Assembly: GCA_025331445.1 (NCBI GenBank)
Contig: JAIWNE010000160.1
Coordinates: 1 to 53,329 of the forward strand
Length of the DNA stretch: 53,329 nt
Source of the DNA: Blakeslea trispora
Lineage: Eukaryota > Mucoromycota > Mucoromycetes > Mucorales > Choanephoraceae
Direction: 5' to 3'
How positions within the stretch are numbered: position 1 is the stretch's first letter; each line of letters begins with the position of its first letter. Position numbers and translations under genes: made by a program. The notes under the pieces are model-generated. The model was not told the DNA's origin, did no database searches, and was given only the letters and a program-made list of their open reading frames with translations. Of this stretch, positions 31,401 to 43,513 are shown piece by piece.

Positions 31401-32702
31401 CGTTTGCTCTAAATTTAATTCAATCTATGTAAAAAAGTATTCTTTTATTTAAAAAAGCTGACTCCTACAAGCACATGTTAGCTTTCACTCTACTCATCTG
31501 TTGCGCATGTCGAGATCTCAAACTTACATGAGCATGCGAGATGGTAGGCCAAGTTGAGAAAAGCTTAAGAAAAAGAAGAAATAAATAAAAGCTAATATAG
31601 AAACGTAATATTCTCATTTAATAATTATTAGAACACTTGTAGGCAGGATTGGTGACGATTTGAGCTTATTTTGCTGTATATTTTGGCTCATCTTTTGATA
31701 TTTAAAGAAGTGTGTTTTTATTGAGTACATGATGTTCATGTAAAAAGTATAATTCATGACTGTGTTTAGCAGTACTATATAATATCAAGGCTATAATATG
31801 TAGATTATTTCATGCAATCTACTATACTATATCTTACTTGAGAGAAGTACTTACACTGTAAATGTTGTAAGGTGTTCAATCAGTCCATTAATAAAGACAC
31901 TAAAACAATCAAATGCTCTGCAATAAACACATTTGTTCCGTAACGCAGATGCACTTTTCTCTTTTGCTTCATTTCTATACTCTTTCTTTATTTTCGTATA
32001 AGGAATATGGGATACACTATTTAAGAAATTGAATAGTCAATTGCTTGATTTATCATACAAAATAGTAAGAAACAATCAAGCGGTAGTGCGTATCTTAGTC
32101 ATTTAGTGTGTTGTGAGTATAAGAATGAAACAAAGAAATCCTTTAGAACTTGTATAGTTTATTAAAGAAAAATCAGATGTCGTTTATAGCTATGGAATAT
32201 CTAGGTATTTATATCTTTTAGGTCGGATAAACTGATTCTATCATCTAGAGATGATCAGGGAATCTATTTTAATATTGAGGATACGGAACACTATATCATT
32301 GACCATGTCTCAGATATTCAGTCTACCCAGCTCTCAGGTCATAGCTGATCTGAGATGGTAAGATAGAAAAAATTGTTTTAATAAAATGTTTAGCACCATC
32401 TTGTCATTTTCATTGTCACATCAATTCTGATTCGGTATAGCTGATATCAATAGTTTATCCACATCGATAAGGCCTGAGTCCCGAGAGCCAATTAGTCTAT
32501 TTGATATATGATCCAATCTGTCTCTCAAAATAGCATCATATTAGAATCGATCTCTAAAGGATAGATAGATGAAGTAGACATTGATCTATTATAGTTACTC
32601 TAGTTCTATTCTAAACTCTATGTCCAGATATAGTATGTATAATAATACTTTGTATTATTTATTTCGTAATCAGTATATAGATTCTAAATGTTCACAACAT
32701 AG
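28459..32702. other. 4.2 kb without a recognisable gene
   Basis: AT-rich sequence with only short, unsupported frames. It includes the simple repeat at 30836-30905. No splice-consistent gene, tRNA or transposon end was recognised here. Confidence 0.5.
30836..30905. repeat. Tandem AGTAGAGAAAAAAA repeat
   Basis: About four to five copies of a 14-16 bp unit (AGTAGAG or AGTGAAG followed by an A-run). Confidence 0.8.
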
Positions 32703-32710
32703 TGCTTTAC

Positions 32711-33993
32711 TAGGAATCGCGATCGGGTCGAGTCAACTCGACTTAAAACCCGTCGGGTCAAAAAACCGACTCGACTCGACTTTGTTTTTTTAAGCATATA
32801 ACCGACTCGTAACCGACTCGACCTAACCGAATGACCCGTCGGGTTCGTGTAACTCGGGTCAGCTTCAAATAAGGAAGTGTTTACTTAGGATCTTTTTCAA
32901 GTTTGACATGAGCATGTTAAGTAAATTTTTAAATGTGTTGTAAATTTATTAAGTAAGATTAAAATAAAAAAATGCAAAAGAAAATTAAGAATCAAATAAT
33001 AAAAAAAAAGCAATAAGAAATGTGAATATAGTATATAGTTAAGACAATTGTGTATGCATTTAAACAAAGTATAGAAGCGGCTTATGTGATTTGAAAAATA
33101 GAAAAAATAACTAGATCTTGCGCAGGTGTTGTATATCTTGAGACCAGTAACTTGACAGGACTAATGTCTTAGTTGCTTTTGCTTCAAGTCTTGCTCTTGC
33201 AATGGTAGTGATGCGCTTCGCTGGGGAAAAAAGACGCTCACAAGGCGTTGATGTAGCTGGTATAGGGAGAAATTTTTTTGCCATTGCTGAAAGAGTAGGA
33301 TATTTTCCACCTTCAATTTTCAGCAACGAATAGGTCTTCCTGATCTGCAAAAGGTTTGAATTGAGATTGTCTAAATTTGAATTTTTCCCCATACCTCTGT
33401 TTAATCTACCAAGTTTTCCTGTTTAACATCCAAGAGTCATGGCTAACACATATGATGCAGCAGTGAGAATATTTGAATCATGGGCATCTGCGCAATTTGT
33501 TCTTACATAATTATTATTAGCATTTTCTCTTGACACATTTAACTTTTATACAAATTGTTTGATAATAGCTGGCTTTATATTTGAGCATTGATCACTCATC
33601 ACTTAAAAAGTAACTTTCCAAATAAGATTACAATTGTGATAAATTGCATAACCTTTACTCTTTTTCATTGTAGGCTTGAGTTGTTAGATTTTCGGTAGTT
33701 CCGCGTTTTATGAAGGTAGCATCATCGTATTATTGAGATTGCAAGTAAATAATAAAAAGAAAACCAATATGACCAAAATGATAAATGTAATGTAAGAAAA
33801 GGAGTTTTTTTTAATCGAAAGCAAAATCGAGCTCTATACTACTTCTACAGTAACACTAAAGTAAACCCGAATACCTTAACCCGTCGGGTACCCGACGGGT
33901 GACTCGACTCGACTTTAGATTTTTGGCAAACCCGACTTTTTGTAAGTCGAGTCGAGTCAAACTCGACCCGTACCCGACAGATTGCGATTCCTA
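32711..33993 (-). mobile_element. hAT element, internally deleted
   Basis: Bounded by an exact 8-bp duplication TGCTTTAC (32703-32710 and 33994-34001), the hAT hallmark. The ends are inverted: TAGGAATCGC at the left, GCGATTCCTA at the right. Many subterminal copies of ACTCGACTCGACTT and ACCCGTCGGGT lie within about 150 bp of each end, in both orientations, as expected for hAT transposase binding. The element is only 1.3 kb and keeps just the C-terminal piece of its transposase. Confidence 0.92.
33111..33392 (-). pseudogene. hAT transposase C-terminal dimerisation domain (remnant)
   Basis: A 93-codon frame with the hAT C-terminal signature: KYPTLSAMAKKFLPIPATST, PCERLFSPAKRITTIARARL and TLVLSSYW, the helix-rich region through which hAT transposases dimerise. 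Upstream on the same strand (about 33480-33430) a separate frame gives AASYVLAMTLGC before a stop, a further decayed piece. The catalytic domain and the zinc-finger N terminus are absent, so the element can only be moved by a helper. Confidence 0.88.
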
Positions 33994-34001
33994 TGCTTTA
34001 C

Positions 34002-34709
34002 TCAAATTATCATGTCACTGCTAGTTAAATTGAGATATTGCAACGACCATACTCTTCCTTCTTCAATACTGATTTCTATTCATTTTTTACTCATTTTTGC
34101 TCGTCGGAACCGAATTTCAGCCAATAGAACTGCTTAGATTCATATACCGACGGAAGGGTGAACCTTATTCAGCACTCTTAGGAAGTTGTCCTGAATAAGG
34201 TTCGCTCTTAGATAACGTGACCTTTTGCGGAGTTATTTCTTTATAGGGTAACCTAAGAGCGTTGAATTTTTCTCCCAAAAATTTCTATTGAAACTCAGAT
34301 TTTTGACCCCCAAAGCAGCATCATTGGCTGCTGACTTTCTAGCTGAGCATTATGTCAATATTTATTATCTCATTAATAAACTAAATGAGTTTTATGCAAC
34401 TTATAGCATTATGCGCGTGAGTACTTCTTTAAACAAAGCTTTTTGTTTGAAAAGTTATGAATGAAGCATGCTCAAGTATGCAGTAAACCGGAACAAGGCC
34501 ATAGGGTGCGTGCGTAACATGACGTTGTGATAGCTGAACATGTTTTCTTGCGAATGGTTCTTTAAAGTTGTTTCATTACTGCAAAATTTGACATAGTGTC
34601 GCTTAGTATAAATAGACATTTACTTGAATGAAATAAATTGTAGTCTTTTATCAAATTGCAATGTAATCTCTTGAATTATTTTTATATCTGATAGATCGAC
34701 TTGTAAGCA
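34002..34709. other. Spacer with a 13-bp hairpin, upstream of the Crypton
   Basis: No gene. Contains GAACCTTATTCAG at 34160-34172 and its exact reverse complement at 34191-34203, with an 18-base loop. The rest is AT-rich and may include the Crypton promoter. Confidence 0.4.
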
Positions 34710-36490
34710 ATGGCGAATGAAACTATGAATACTGCTTGAAATGATTGTGTTGGATCGGTTCTTTTACTTTTATCATCTGCCTCCTCCTCCTCAAGCGATG
34801 TGCACTCTGCCCGTGTAAGAAGTGAGCTAGCTATGCGTCAATCCTTGGAAGACACCAACCAGGCTATCTATGATTTGCGTCCTGAGAACACCAAGAAGGC
34901 TTACGATCATAAGATCAAAGATTTCCGTGAATGGTGTGATACCAAGTTTGCCCACGAACCCATTGAATCTCGCTATATTGTACATGGTGCAAAGGCTCAT
35001 TACTTTTTGCATGATGCAGTAAGTATCATAGATGTTTGTTATTTGACTTTTCTAACATGTTTTACTAGGTCTGTGGTAGAGACCGTAAGCAAAAGCGCAA
35101 GAGAAATGAAACTGACGATCAATCAGAAGTACTACCCGCTCAAAAGATTAAGTCTGCAACATTAGAGCAATATGGTGCTGCTTTGGTTCACCTTTGGGAA
35201 AGACAAGTTGCAATGAGAATCAACTCGAACCCTCATCCAAGACAATCTTTCAAAGGCTTGTTGAAGAAAGCCATGCTTGACAAAGAACGAACAAAGAGAA
35301 GCAATTTTGAAGACAGATAAGACTTGCAAGGTGTCGAAGAAGCTGACATCAGAAGAATGGGCCGTTGGAACAACTCGTCTATGCATGGTGCATACCTCAC
35401 TGGTCTCCCCCGCAATATCATGAGAAGTTTGGTTGGTTTTTCTCAGCAAGGAATGCTTTTCTTGCCTAGAAATACCGTAGAGCCATGTCAAGCGCTTCAA
35501 AGCAAAGTCTTTCCTCTGGCAAATGTTTGGCTCGAGAAGATCCATTCGGGTCATGCTGAGCAGACTGTGGCTGCTGAAGGTTTCCTCCGCTTGTTGTTGA
35601 CTCTGCGCACAACATTTTTGCAAGACTCTGTCTTTATGCAAATTGTTGTGCCTGACCACCCAATCTGGCAGCACGAATTGTTTCTTGATCCCTTATATCT
35701 TTAATTCAAGAGGTAAATCCCTTTCTTCATAAGAAACAACATACATAATTCTAACTTGATACTTTCTCAAAATAGACAACTTGAAGCGTCTGCCCAAACC
35801 GAAGCCAGTCAAGAAGAATTACTTCTTCAAAGAGTTGTGCCTCTTATTGAGCGCCAACTGGCCAACTGCCAAGAACAACAACAGCAGCAGTACGAGGAAA
35901 CTCGCCATCTTCAAACGAGCATCCTGAACCAAATCAAGGACATAGCCACTGGCCGAGCCCCTCTTCAAATAAACATCGATTGGCCAACTGGATCAAATGT
36001 CCCTATGACTACCGTTCGCTCCCTTTCTTCTGCTCCCTCCTCCGTTCCTTCTTCCGTTCCTTCTTCCGTTCCTTCTTTTGCTCCCTCCTTCGTTTCTTCT
36101 TCTGTTCCTTCTTTTGCTCCCTCCTCCGTTCCTTCTTCCAACGAACAATCTCATTCTGTCGTATTGACTTCTTCGACAAGAAGCAATGTCGTCTTCAGAA
36201 TGAGCAACGTTCAAACCATCACCGACTTATATAGAGAATGGACAGAAGGCCTTAGTGAACACCACTCCATTGACTATATGAACGAGCATCACCCTGGATG
36301 GTATAAAAACCAAAAGAGTTTTTATATGAGAAGAAACAAAATTATAAAAGCGATTAAGGCCCAAGCTGCAACAGAGGGTATCAGTGTTCTTCAAGCCGTG
36401 CAAATAGCCGAGATGCTTCGGGTCCGTAATGGATCAAAATCTCTCGACTATTTGTCGAAGAATACTGATCTTCTTTTTTGTCACCTTTAA
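34710..36490 (+). pseudogene. Crypton-type tyrosine recombinase with Gcr1_C-like C terminus, broken
   Basis: A possible ATG at 34710 is followed by an in-frame TGA (34737), then an open frame with YDLRPENTKKAYDHKIKDF and REWCD (DNA-binding SAM-like region), exon end 35018, and exon 2 from 35069. After a TAA (35318) the same frame goes on with RRMGRWNNSSMHGAYLTGLP, the segment with the recombinase tyrosine. GFLRLLLTLRTTFLQD follows, then a TAA (35702), an intron and a Q-rich part. The catalytic Arg and the H-x-x-R region seen in the Crypton at 41.9 kb are missing, so the core is deleted. The C terminus has a Ser/Pro repeat (about 36030-36140), then TITDLYREWTEGL and SFYMRRNKIIKAIKAQA, resembling the Gcr1_C DNA-binding domain. 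In Cryptons that domain accompanies the recombinase. Confidence 0.72.
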
Positions 36491-37450
36491 GATAGTTTTT
36501 TTATGTCCCTATGCTTCTTTTTTATGCTTCTTTTTCTATATGCCTCATTTTGTATGCTCCTCTCTCTATGTATTACTTTATATGCTTCTTTCTTTACGAT
36601 TCTCTCTTTATGTTCCTTTTTCTATGCTCTTTAAAACTTAATAAAACTTCATGATTGACTCCTAAAATTTTGGACCTTTTCGCTTTAATTATAAACAACA
36701 AAATAATAAACCACAGTTAACTTTTCTCTTTTCGATCATGTAATTCGTTCCTTTAAGTTTTATATGATGAGATTCAAAAAACGTCGCCATGCGAGAGGTG
36801 AGATGTGCAAACTACTGTTATGAAAGAAGCTCAAAATGCAAAGTACAACACTATTATTCTAAGCTTTAAACTCAGTGCATAAAATAAGTCAAATAACTTA
36901 CTAGCAGGTTTCCCAACCATAAAATAAGTATACTTATTTACTATTTTTTAGTAAATAAATTAATTTTTTTGCTGTCGGGGAATAAAAAATAGGTTTCCTA
37001 GCGGTTTCTTGAAGTTTTCCAACCAGAAGATAAAAGCGCTTACGGCTACCCTAGGAAGCGGCTGTTTAAATGAATAAGGTGGAGTATCTGGAAAGTGATT
37101 GGCTAGTTCTCTAAAGATTGCATTAGTGAAGGTACATCCCGTAATTAAAGAGATGAATATATAGTAAAGAATGTTTACGTTCAAGGTGATAAATAATCTG
37201 AACAAGAAATGGATTATATATTTCAGAAATAAATGAATGTTGATTTATTAGCGAATTCATTTCATGCTTGAATAAAAAACGATTCAAATGTTCATTGTTA
37301 CAAATATAAAAAACATTCAAGAAAGAATTAATATATATTTTAAGGAGAAATTAAACAAAACATAATTTAGTGCCAATTACCCTACCCATTATTTATTTTC
37401 TTAAAAAGAGAGAAAGAAAAAAGAGAGAGACAGAAAGAGACCAAAACCAA
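36491..37450. other. Non-coding, pyrimidine-rich then AT-rich
   Basis: Starts with a loose TATGCTTCTTT repeat (about 36500-36620) after the Crypton stop. No gene recognised. Confidence 0.45.
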
Positions 37451-38408
37451 CTAGTCAGAACCATCCAAATGTCTAGACATAAATGATATTAGAAAAAGCA
37501 ATAACTAAGGCTTCCAAAAAATTTAAATAACTTACCGTCTTTTTGGTGATTGAGGCGAAGAACTACCTTCATAGCAGTCATTGATATCAAAATCTGATTG
37601 AGTATCAAATGAGTTAGTTGGCAAATCGACAGAAAGAACAGTTTCTTTGGAGATCTTTAGATTAAATTAGTCGAAAGTCGAAAAGTGAAATGGAGTTAGA
37701 ATACCTTTCTCTTCTTTGTTTGTCTTTTCGAGTGATAATAATGTTTTATCAACTCGTTCTCCAACCAAGAGTCAACGCAACGGCCTGGAGGAATGCGTTT
37801 TTGTCTCAAGTAGTTGGTGAGATACTTGCGACAGCTCTTCTTGAACTCATCATCAAGGTTGCGATAGGTTATATTAGCCCAGTCCTGTTTGGCCAACTCC
37901 ATATCATTAATCATTAGATCAACTGCAATTGACCCAGTGTTAAAAATTGTTCTTTTCCATGAAGCCATTGTTTCAATTTTTTTCTCCAAGACGGTATCAC
38001 GATCATCTGCTTTAATGATAACGGCATCTTGTAACCAACATTGGATAAAATAAACCACTCGGCTGTCGAAAGGCTGCTTGATGTTTTGCAATTGTGATGG
38101 CATGGGATACGGAATTCTTAGATGAAGTGGAACACTATCATTTGTTTGCCCAATTGAAAAGCTCATTTGATCAGATGAATTAGCTAGTCATAAATATGTT
38201 TTGTTAATTATCAGAATGATACATTTAGTATAGAGTAAGCCATACCAAAGACAGAGCCTTGTGTTACATTGTTTCTTCTGGAAACAAATTGTTTCACCAC
38301 TGCTAGTTCTTCTTTCAAGGTGTTTACATCATTGCGTAATTCTACCATGTTGTTTGTTAGCTGTCTGCAAGCTTGATAGATGAACATGATTTCGTTGGTT
38401 AAAGGCAT
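37451..38408 (-). CDS. Gene of unknown function, three or four exons, apparently intact
   Basis: Exons 38408-38246, 38183-37705 and 37654-37532 (TAA) join in frame with consensus borders, giving about 254 residues with no stop. The GTAAGT at 37535 may instead be a fourth donor, leading to a small last exon at 37472-37451 ending RRHLDGSD. The N terminus has a coiled-coil-like stretch (TNNMVELRNDVNTLKEELAV). The centre contains PSQLQNIKQPFDSRVVYFIQ, METMASWKRT-like IETMASWKRTIFNTG and ITYRNLDDEFKKSCRKYLTN. The C terminus is basic (HSKRQTKKRK), a possible nuclear signal, followed by an acidic, Ser-rich tail. No enzyme motif, signal peptide or membrane segment is seen. It lies between a dead Crypton and a Ty3 element and is either a host gene or transposon cargo; I do not recognise it. 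Confidence 0.6.
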
Positions 38409-39100
38409 ATTATTAATGATTTAATTTAGATTGAAAGTGTTAAATAGATGTTTTTGGTTTAAGAGAAAAGATGTAAAAGTATAACTGTAATATAAGTAAA
38501 ATGGCTTTGTTGGTTTCGAATGATCTCTTTTTATAAGTAAAAGAGGGCTCAATTAATAAACCTTTAAATGTTAGGGAACTCCATTCTTCAGATGCATATG
38601 TACCTAAGGAATGGTAAGCTAAATTTTGTGGCTAATGAAATAATTTTGAGGGGCCTATTAGTTGTATTTGGCTTGTTAGACTTAAGTCTAACTTCAATAT
38701 GCGCTTGCATTCATATCTTAAAAACAGAATGTAGATGTAAATAAGGATCTATTTCATTAGTTTCAGTTTAAACTACATCTATGCTGAATTGATCTTTTCG
38801 ATAAAAATGCGTTACAGTCATGCTTGCCAATTGAATCAAACAGCCAAAAAAAATCATATACATCAGCTCAATGACTTTAAGTCTAATTTATAATACATTA
38901 GTATTACATAAGATGTAGATATGTTGGTCACTATATGTTCGCATGAGACCGTCAACTGTTTTATGCTGGAATAACGTATGTTAGTATATAATATAGGCAT
39001 AAACTAGTATAACAGCCATAAAAAAAGTAAATAAAATCACAGCAAGTGAGTTCATTAGCAACTTGACTATCAGTGATACAAGCAATATGTATTACAGTTG
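38409..39100. other. Intergenic; left flank of the Ty3 element
   Basis: AT-rich, no gene. Presumably holds the promoter of the gene that starts at 38408. Ends with the 5-bp target copy AGTTG (39096-39100). Confidence 0.45.
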
Positions 39101-39179
39101 TGTAACAGTACCAAAAAGAAAGGTAAATTATAACTGAGTTTTATTCTGTATAATCGCTATCTATATTTAAACTCTTACA
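39101..39179 (-). repeat. 3' LTR of the Ty3 element (79 bp)
   Basis: Differs from the other LTR at three positions by my count. On the - strand it contains AATAAAA, a possible poly(A) signal; on the + strand, TATATTTAAA. Confidence 0.9.
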
Positions 39180-39192
39180 CTATCTCCCTCTA
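39180..39192 (-). other. Polypurine tract candidate
   Basis: AGAGGGAGATAG directly upstream of the 3' LTR on the - strand, the usual position of the plus-strand primer. Confidence 0.6.
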
Positions 39193-39278
39193 AATGACGG
39201 ATAAGGACTATACGGTTGGATTAATACATATGAACGAATTAAATTTATAGTAATAATAAGACTTCTGCTTTCATGTTT

Positions 39279-40012
39279 TCAGTAAGTACGATATATATCT
39301 CGTACATTTGCAGTAGTGTACTTGGTAGGTAGATTTCTCTTTGATTTTTGGTTACCAATATATTCCAATTTGAATGCAGTGTTTTGTTCTTTGCTTGTAG
39401 ACTTTACTATCTTCCAAGGTCCAGTAAACTTTGGTTCAGCGAACTTCCAATTGTCCTTGGTCTTGATCTTCAATACCTTGTCGCCAATCTTGAAATTTTC
39501 TTTTTCTTTCCTCACTCTGTTGAAGTACTTTTGTTGTCTAGCTTGGCTCTTCAGAATATTCTGTTTGACTTCTTTGTGCAAAAGTGGAATGTAGTGGTTA
39601 AGGTAAGTAATCCAGGTCTTGGTGGTGTGGTTGGCATGATCAATATTGTTGATACTTTCCAAGCTGGGGAGCCGAGCCTTTCTACCAAACATAATTTCGT
39701 ACGGGGACTTCCCAGTAGACGATTGCTTAGTGGTGTTTATTCCGAAGGTCACAAAAGGGAGGTACTCGCCCCAGGCGGAGGGATTCTCTTCACAGTAGAT
39801 TGATAACGAGGCTTTTAAAGTCCTGTTCATTCTTTCTACCATGCCATCGCTCTGAGGGTGTTCTACGCTCGTGTTTGTTTTCTTGATTCCTAAACGTTAA
39901 CATACCATCAACATAGCTTCAGAAATGAAATTCTTTCCATTGTCGGTTATGAATTTCTTTGGCACACCATAAACTAATACTATTGAGTACATCAATACAT
40001 TAACTATTGAGT
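39279..40012 (-). pseudogene. Ty3 integrase, C-terminal part (after the Crypton insertion)
   Basis: Continues the integrase core from the insertion point: VYGVPKKFITDNGKNFISEA with the second catalytic Asp, then EHPQSDGMVERMNRTLKASL with the catalytic Glu region. PYEIMFGRKARLP and a C-terminal DNA-binding part FTGPWKIVKS follow. A TAA (near 39898) interrupts it between VC and RLGIKK. Removing the sequence between the two CAGTATC repeats brings it in frame with the part at 43.5-43.8 kb. Confidence 0.85.
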
Positions 40013-40019
40013 CAGTATC

Positions 40020-43000
40020 ATAACTCGATTTTAAATTTTTGGAAATAAAAATTTAAAGAACCCCAGATGAGCCAATCAGATAGCTTAATTTCACTCTCAG
40101 AGTTTCCAAAAAAGGAAATATACGAGTTAATGAAACTGAAGTCAAGTTAAACAAACCAGAAAAATAAGCGTGCAATTTTCAGTAACATTAACTTCTGAGT
40201 TAACAAAACTGACTTACTTTAATGTCAGTTAATTGTCAAGTACCAAAATACACCTTTTCTTTCGAATAATATAAGTTCTGCCATGCAACCTTCAACCTCC
40301 AACAACATCGCCCCTAAGAGACGTCTTGAGACAGATGCTAATGCTCAGGAATTAGAATCCGGCTTTAATAAGACTCAGGTACATTAGGATCGATGCGTCT
40401 TGTATATGAAGGAATAAAAAAAAAACTGATTGATTTCATAAACAAACAAACAAGCAAGTAACACCATAAGGTCTCTGAAGCCTCTACTTCTGACTCTCTG
40501 CCAAGACAAGTTCGTAGAGTTCGCCCTAAGAAGGCCCAGCAAGTATCAGTTTCCACCTCTGAATTGCCTGCACTAGGCGAATCAATGATCTCTGCTAGTG
40601 CCAACTCATCAAGCGTTTTGAATAAGTTTGACCATGCAATGGAAGCTTTGCAGTTGAAAGTACGTCCCAGTACTGCCACCATCTACAAAATGCCTTTAGC
40701 CCACTGGAAGGTAGCTATAAAATATATATTTCATATAATTCCTCTTTCATATGAAATTAATTATTGATTTTTGACATTGATCAATTTAAAGGAATGGTGT
40801 GACTTGAACAGACATAGATTTCCTGTAGATCCTCAGTATCCTTATAAAGTTGGTCCAACTGAGTTTGTCATCGCCTTCTTCAAGGAGTTTGTCTTTAAGC
40901 GAACTTGCAAGAAAAGCGTAATGATCAACTCTGATGTCCGAACTCAAATCGGTCTTCGCTCAAACCAAGTAGAAGGCTCTTTTATGTCTCATGTTGACTG
41001 TACTGTGTATTGAATTTGCTTCTAAATGTTACATTTCATCTAGCTGATCTTTTTTTTTATATATATTAGTGACTGACAGTGCCCCATCCAACAAGAGTGG
41101 AAAAAAATTGATTGAGGTGCCATTGGGTTCTGAAGCTGTCAATCAATACAAGAAGGTGCTCATGTTTCTTCATGAATTTCAAAGCGAGCGCAGACAAATC
41201 GATTGGCCTTCGCCCAAAAAGACCAAGGTGTTGATGGACTTGCTCAAAAAGTATGAGCATGATCTCATTTACGACCAAGTCCAAACAAGGGCAGACAGAG
41301 CAGCCCATTGTGTAATTAGAGATTCTTACAAGCCTGGCGAACTTGTAAGAATCTTGAAAACACTCTGGGTCTCTACCAGCAATTCTTCTTTGCGTGAGTT
41401 CTTCTCAATCTGCTCTCGCCACCACATGCTGTTGAGAGATCAAGATTTGAGAAATCTGAACTTTGCCGATTGCTTCTGCACGGTAATTCCAAAGCAGCAG
41501 CATCGTGGCAACCAACAAGCTGTGGCCTTGGTCTTTAGCCTCGATAAAGGAAAGACCCTGAAGGAAGGCGAAGTGCGATTTGCCTGCGCAATGCGCCATG
41601 AAGATGTATTCCGTTGCACTGTTAGCGTATTTTCATTCTTTATGTTCAGCATTCACCAGGTAATTATTGTGCTGAAACAAAATTGATTAGATAAGATTAA
41701 CCTTAAAATAGAAAAATAGGCCAATGGTGAGTTTCTGAAGAGCGACAGTTGGTCGAATTGGAAGGTGTTGTCTGGCCGTGGCAATCCTGAAAAAAGCTTG
41801 AGTAGCGTTCAGCAGTGGAAGGTTGCCAAAAAGTTACTTCCTGATCAAGGTATTCACACCACAAGAGTAACTCATGGTGGTCGCCATGCAGGCGCAATGG
41901 AAGCCGAAGCTATTGGCATCTCTTTTGAAGCCATTAAGCGAGGTGGCAATTGGAAGGACCGTTTGGGTAGACTCGAGACCCACTATCTCGGCAAGTTGCC
42001 TTACCCTTTTGCAAGAGGCATTGCTTGCTTCAAGGACAAGCCATTTTACCTTGCAAGAAACAGTGTGTCTCCTCCCCTTGCTCTCCAAAGAACAATCTTT
42101 CCTTGGATTGAGAGTTTTTACGGTGAGGGCAACACTGAGTGGATCGCTGCTTGCGATAAGCAGATGAATGAAGTTGATGAGAACGAAGATGAGGATGCAG
42201 GCGTAGTTGACTTGGAAGATAGAAGTGAAGTCAATGCGTCTGTATTCGTTGAAGAAGACGGACAACAAGTGTCCAAAAAGTGCTAGAAAAGACAAAGGCA
42301 AGCAACGTGCTGTTCAGACAGCTGGTGACTCGGCCAAGAGAGGCTTCTTAAGGCTTTTGGTTAGATGTAGAAGAGTAATTCTTCAAGATACTGCTGTTTA
42401 TCTCTTTCTCAACAAAGAGAACAAACACGTTAACCATGACGTTGGTGTCTTCAACAGCCACCAATTTTGTCGTTCCAACATGACATCATTGCTGCTATCA
42501 ACACACCTTCTGTTGATAGATTGCAAGAGTACGAAGGACTTGTGCCTGAAATTGTGGGTACATATAGGGAAGCGGCTGCACAGTCAGCACATGGAAGCCT
42601 TCGTTTTGAACGCTTCCAAAAAGAGCAAGAGAAACGTTGGGAAAGCAATGAAAGGATGCACCAAGACAATCAAAGAGCATTGCAAGCACTCATGCAGCAG
42701 GTTCAACATAACAGTACTTTGTTGATGAACATATCTCAACAAAGATATACAGATCCTAATCTCGCGAGGGATATTCAAGTCGCTGCTTTGCAGCATCAAC
42801 TTTACAGTTTGCAAATGCAACCAGTAATGGCTAGCCTTGCTTCTGGCACTCCTGCCTATGCCTTCACTCCTGCTCCCATTCCCGTTCCCATTCTTGCTCC
42901 CGCTCCCATCCCTGCTCCAACTTCTTTTCAGCCTCAATCTGCTACTCCTGTTAGATCAAGACCAAGCAAGAAAGGCAGATGGGTTACCTACAACCGTCCA

Positions 43001-43513
43001 AATGAAAAATAGTGCATCTAATCAATTACTTACGCACTACAATCTCCTTTTTTCTTTCTTTATTTTCTTATCCCATTATTAACTCTATTATATATATTAA
43101 TATTTATACCTAACAATCATATTATATAAAATTAAAAACAAAAAAAAAATTATCACACAAAATGCATAAATTTGTTAAATAGAGTAAAGTGAAAAGGAAA
43201 ATACAAAAAAAACCCAAGGCATTCAGGCAAAAAAAGCAGTTTATAAGAAAAACAACCACCTGAGCTTAGGTATTCTCCACTCACATGTTCAACATGAAGT
43301 TGATGAACCTCTCATGAAGCTGATCATGTCAAAAAAAAGTCGATTTTTTCTTACCCTGCGGGGCAAAATATGAATTTCTAGTATAATTATTTTTCTGACC
43401 CAAAATGGAAAGCCTACTATATAAGGCATTGATTTTTTTTACTCCGGCCTATAGGCAAAGGATTTCTTTAATTGGCCATCCATATTTGGAACAGTTTAGT
43501 TTTTATACCGCTA
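40020..43513 (+). mobile_element. Crypton inserted into the Ty3 integrase
   Basis: A 3.5-kb insertion flanked by direct repeats CAGTATC (40013-40019 and 43514-43520). Deleting one repeat and the insert restores the integrase frame exactly (FDT then DSIVNVL). A short repeat can be the crossover core of a tyrosine recombinase or a duplication; Cryptons are known to leave short direct repeats. No long inverted repeats are seen. It encodes the recombinase at 40283-43012, on the strand opposite to the host element. Confidence 0.82.
40283..43012 (+). pseudogene. Crypton tyrosine recombinase, two frameshifts
   Basis: Exons: 40283-40378, 40471-40710, 40792-40999, 41070-41659 and 41720 on; all junctions keep the frame. 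The N-terminal part has STATIYKMPLAHWK and EWCDLNRHRFPVD, matching the DNA-binding region of the 34.7-kb Crypton. The core includes FACAMRHEDVFRC and THGGRHAGAMEAEAIG with the His-x-x-Arg pair, then GNWKDRLGRLETHYLGKLP with the nucleophile Tyr. After a frame change near 42280 comes GFLRLLVRCRRVILQDTA (homologous to the other copy), and after a second near 42440 a Q-rich coiled coil. The tail has a Pro/Ala repeat (APIPVPILAPAPIPAP) and ends KKGRWVTYNRPNEK. It lacks the Gcr1_C-like domain. With only two lesions it is the better preserved Crypton. Confidence 0.75.

Noticed and set aside
36020..36140. Tandem TCCGTTCCTTCT-like repeat as a regulatory array
   Set aside because: It is in frame and codes for the Ser/Pro/Val repeat of the Crypton protein.
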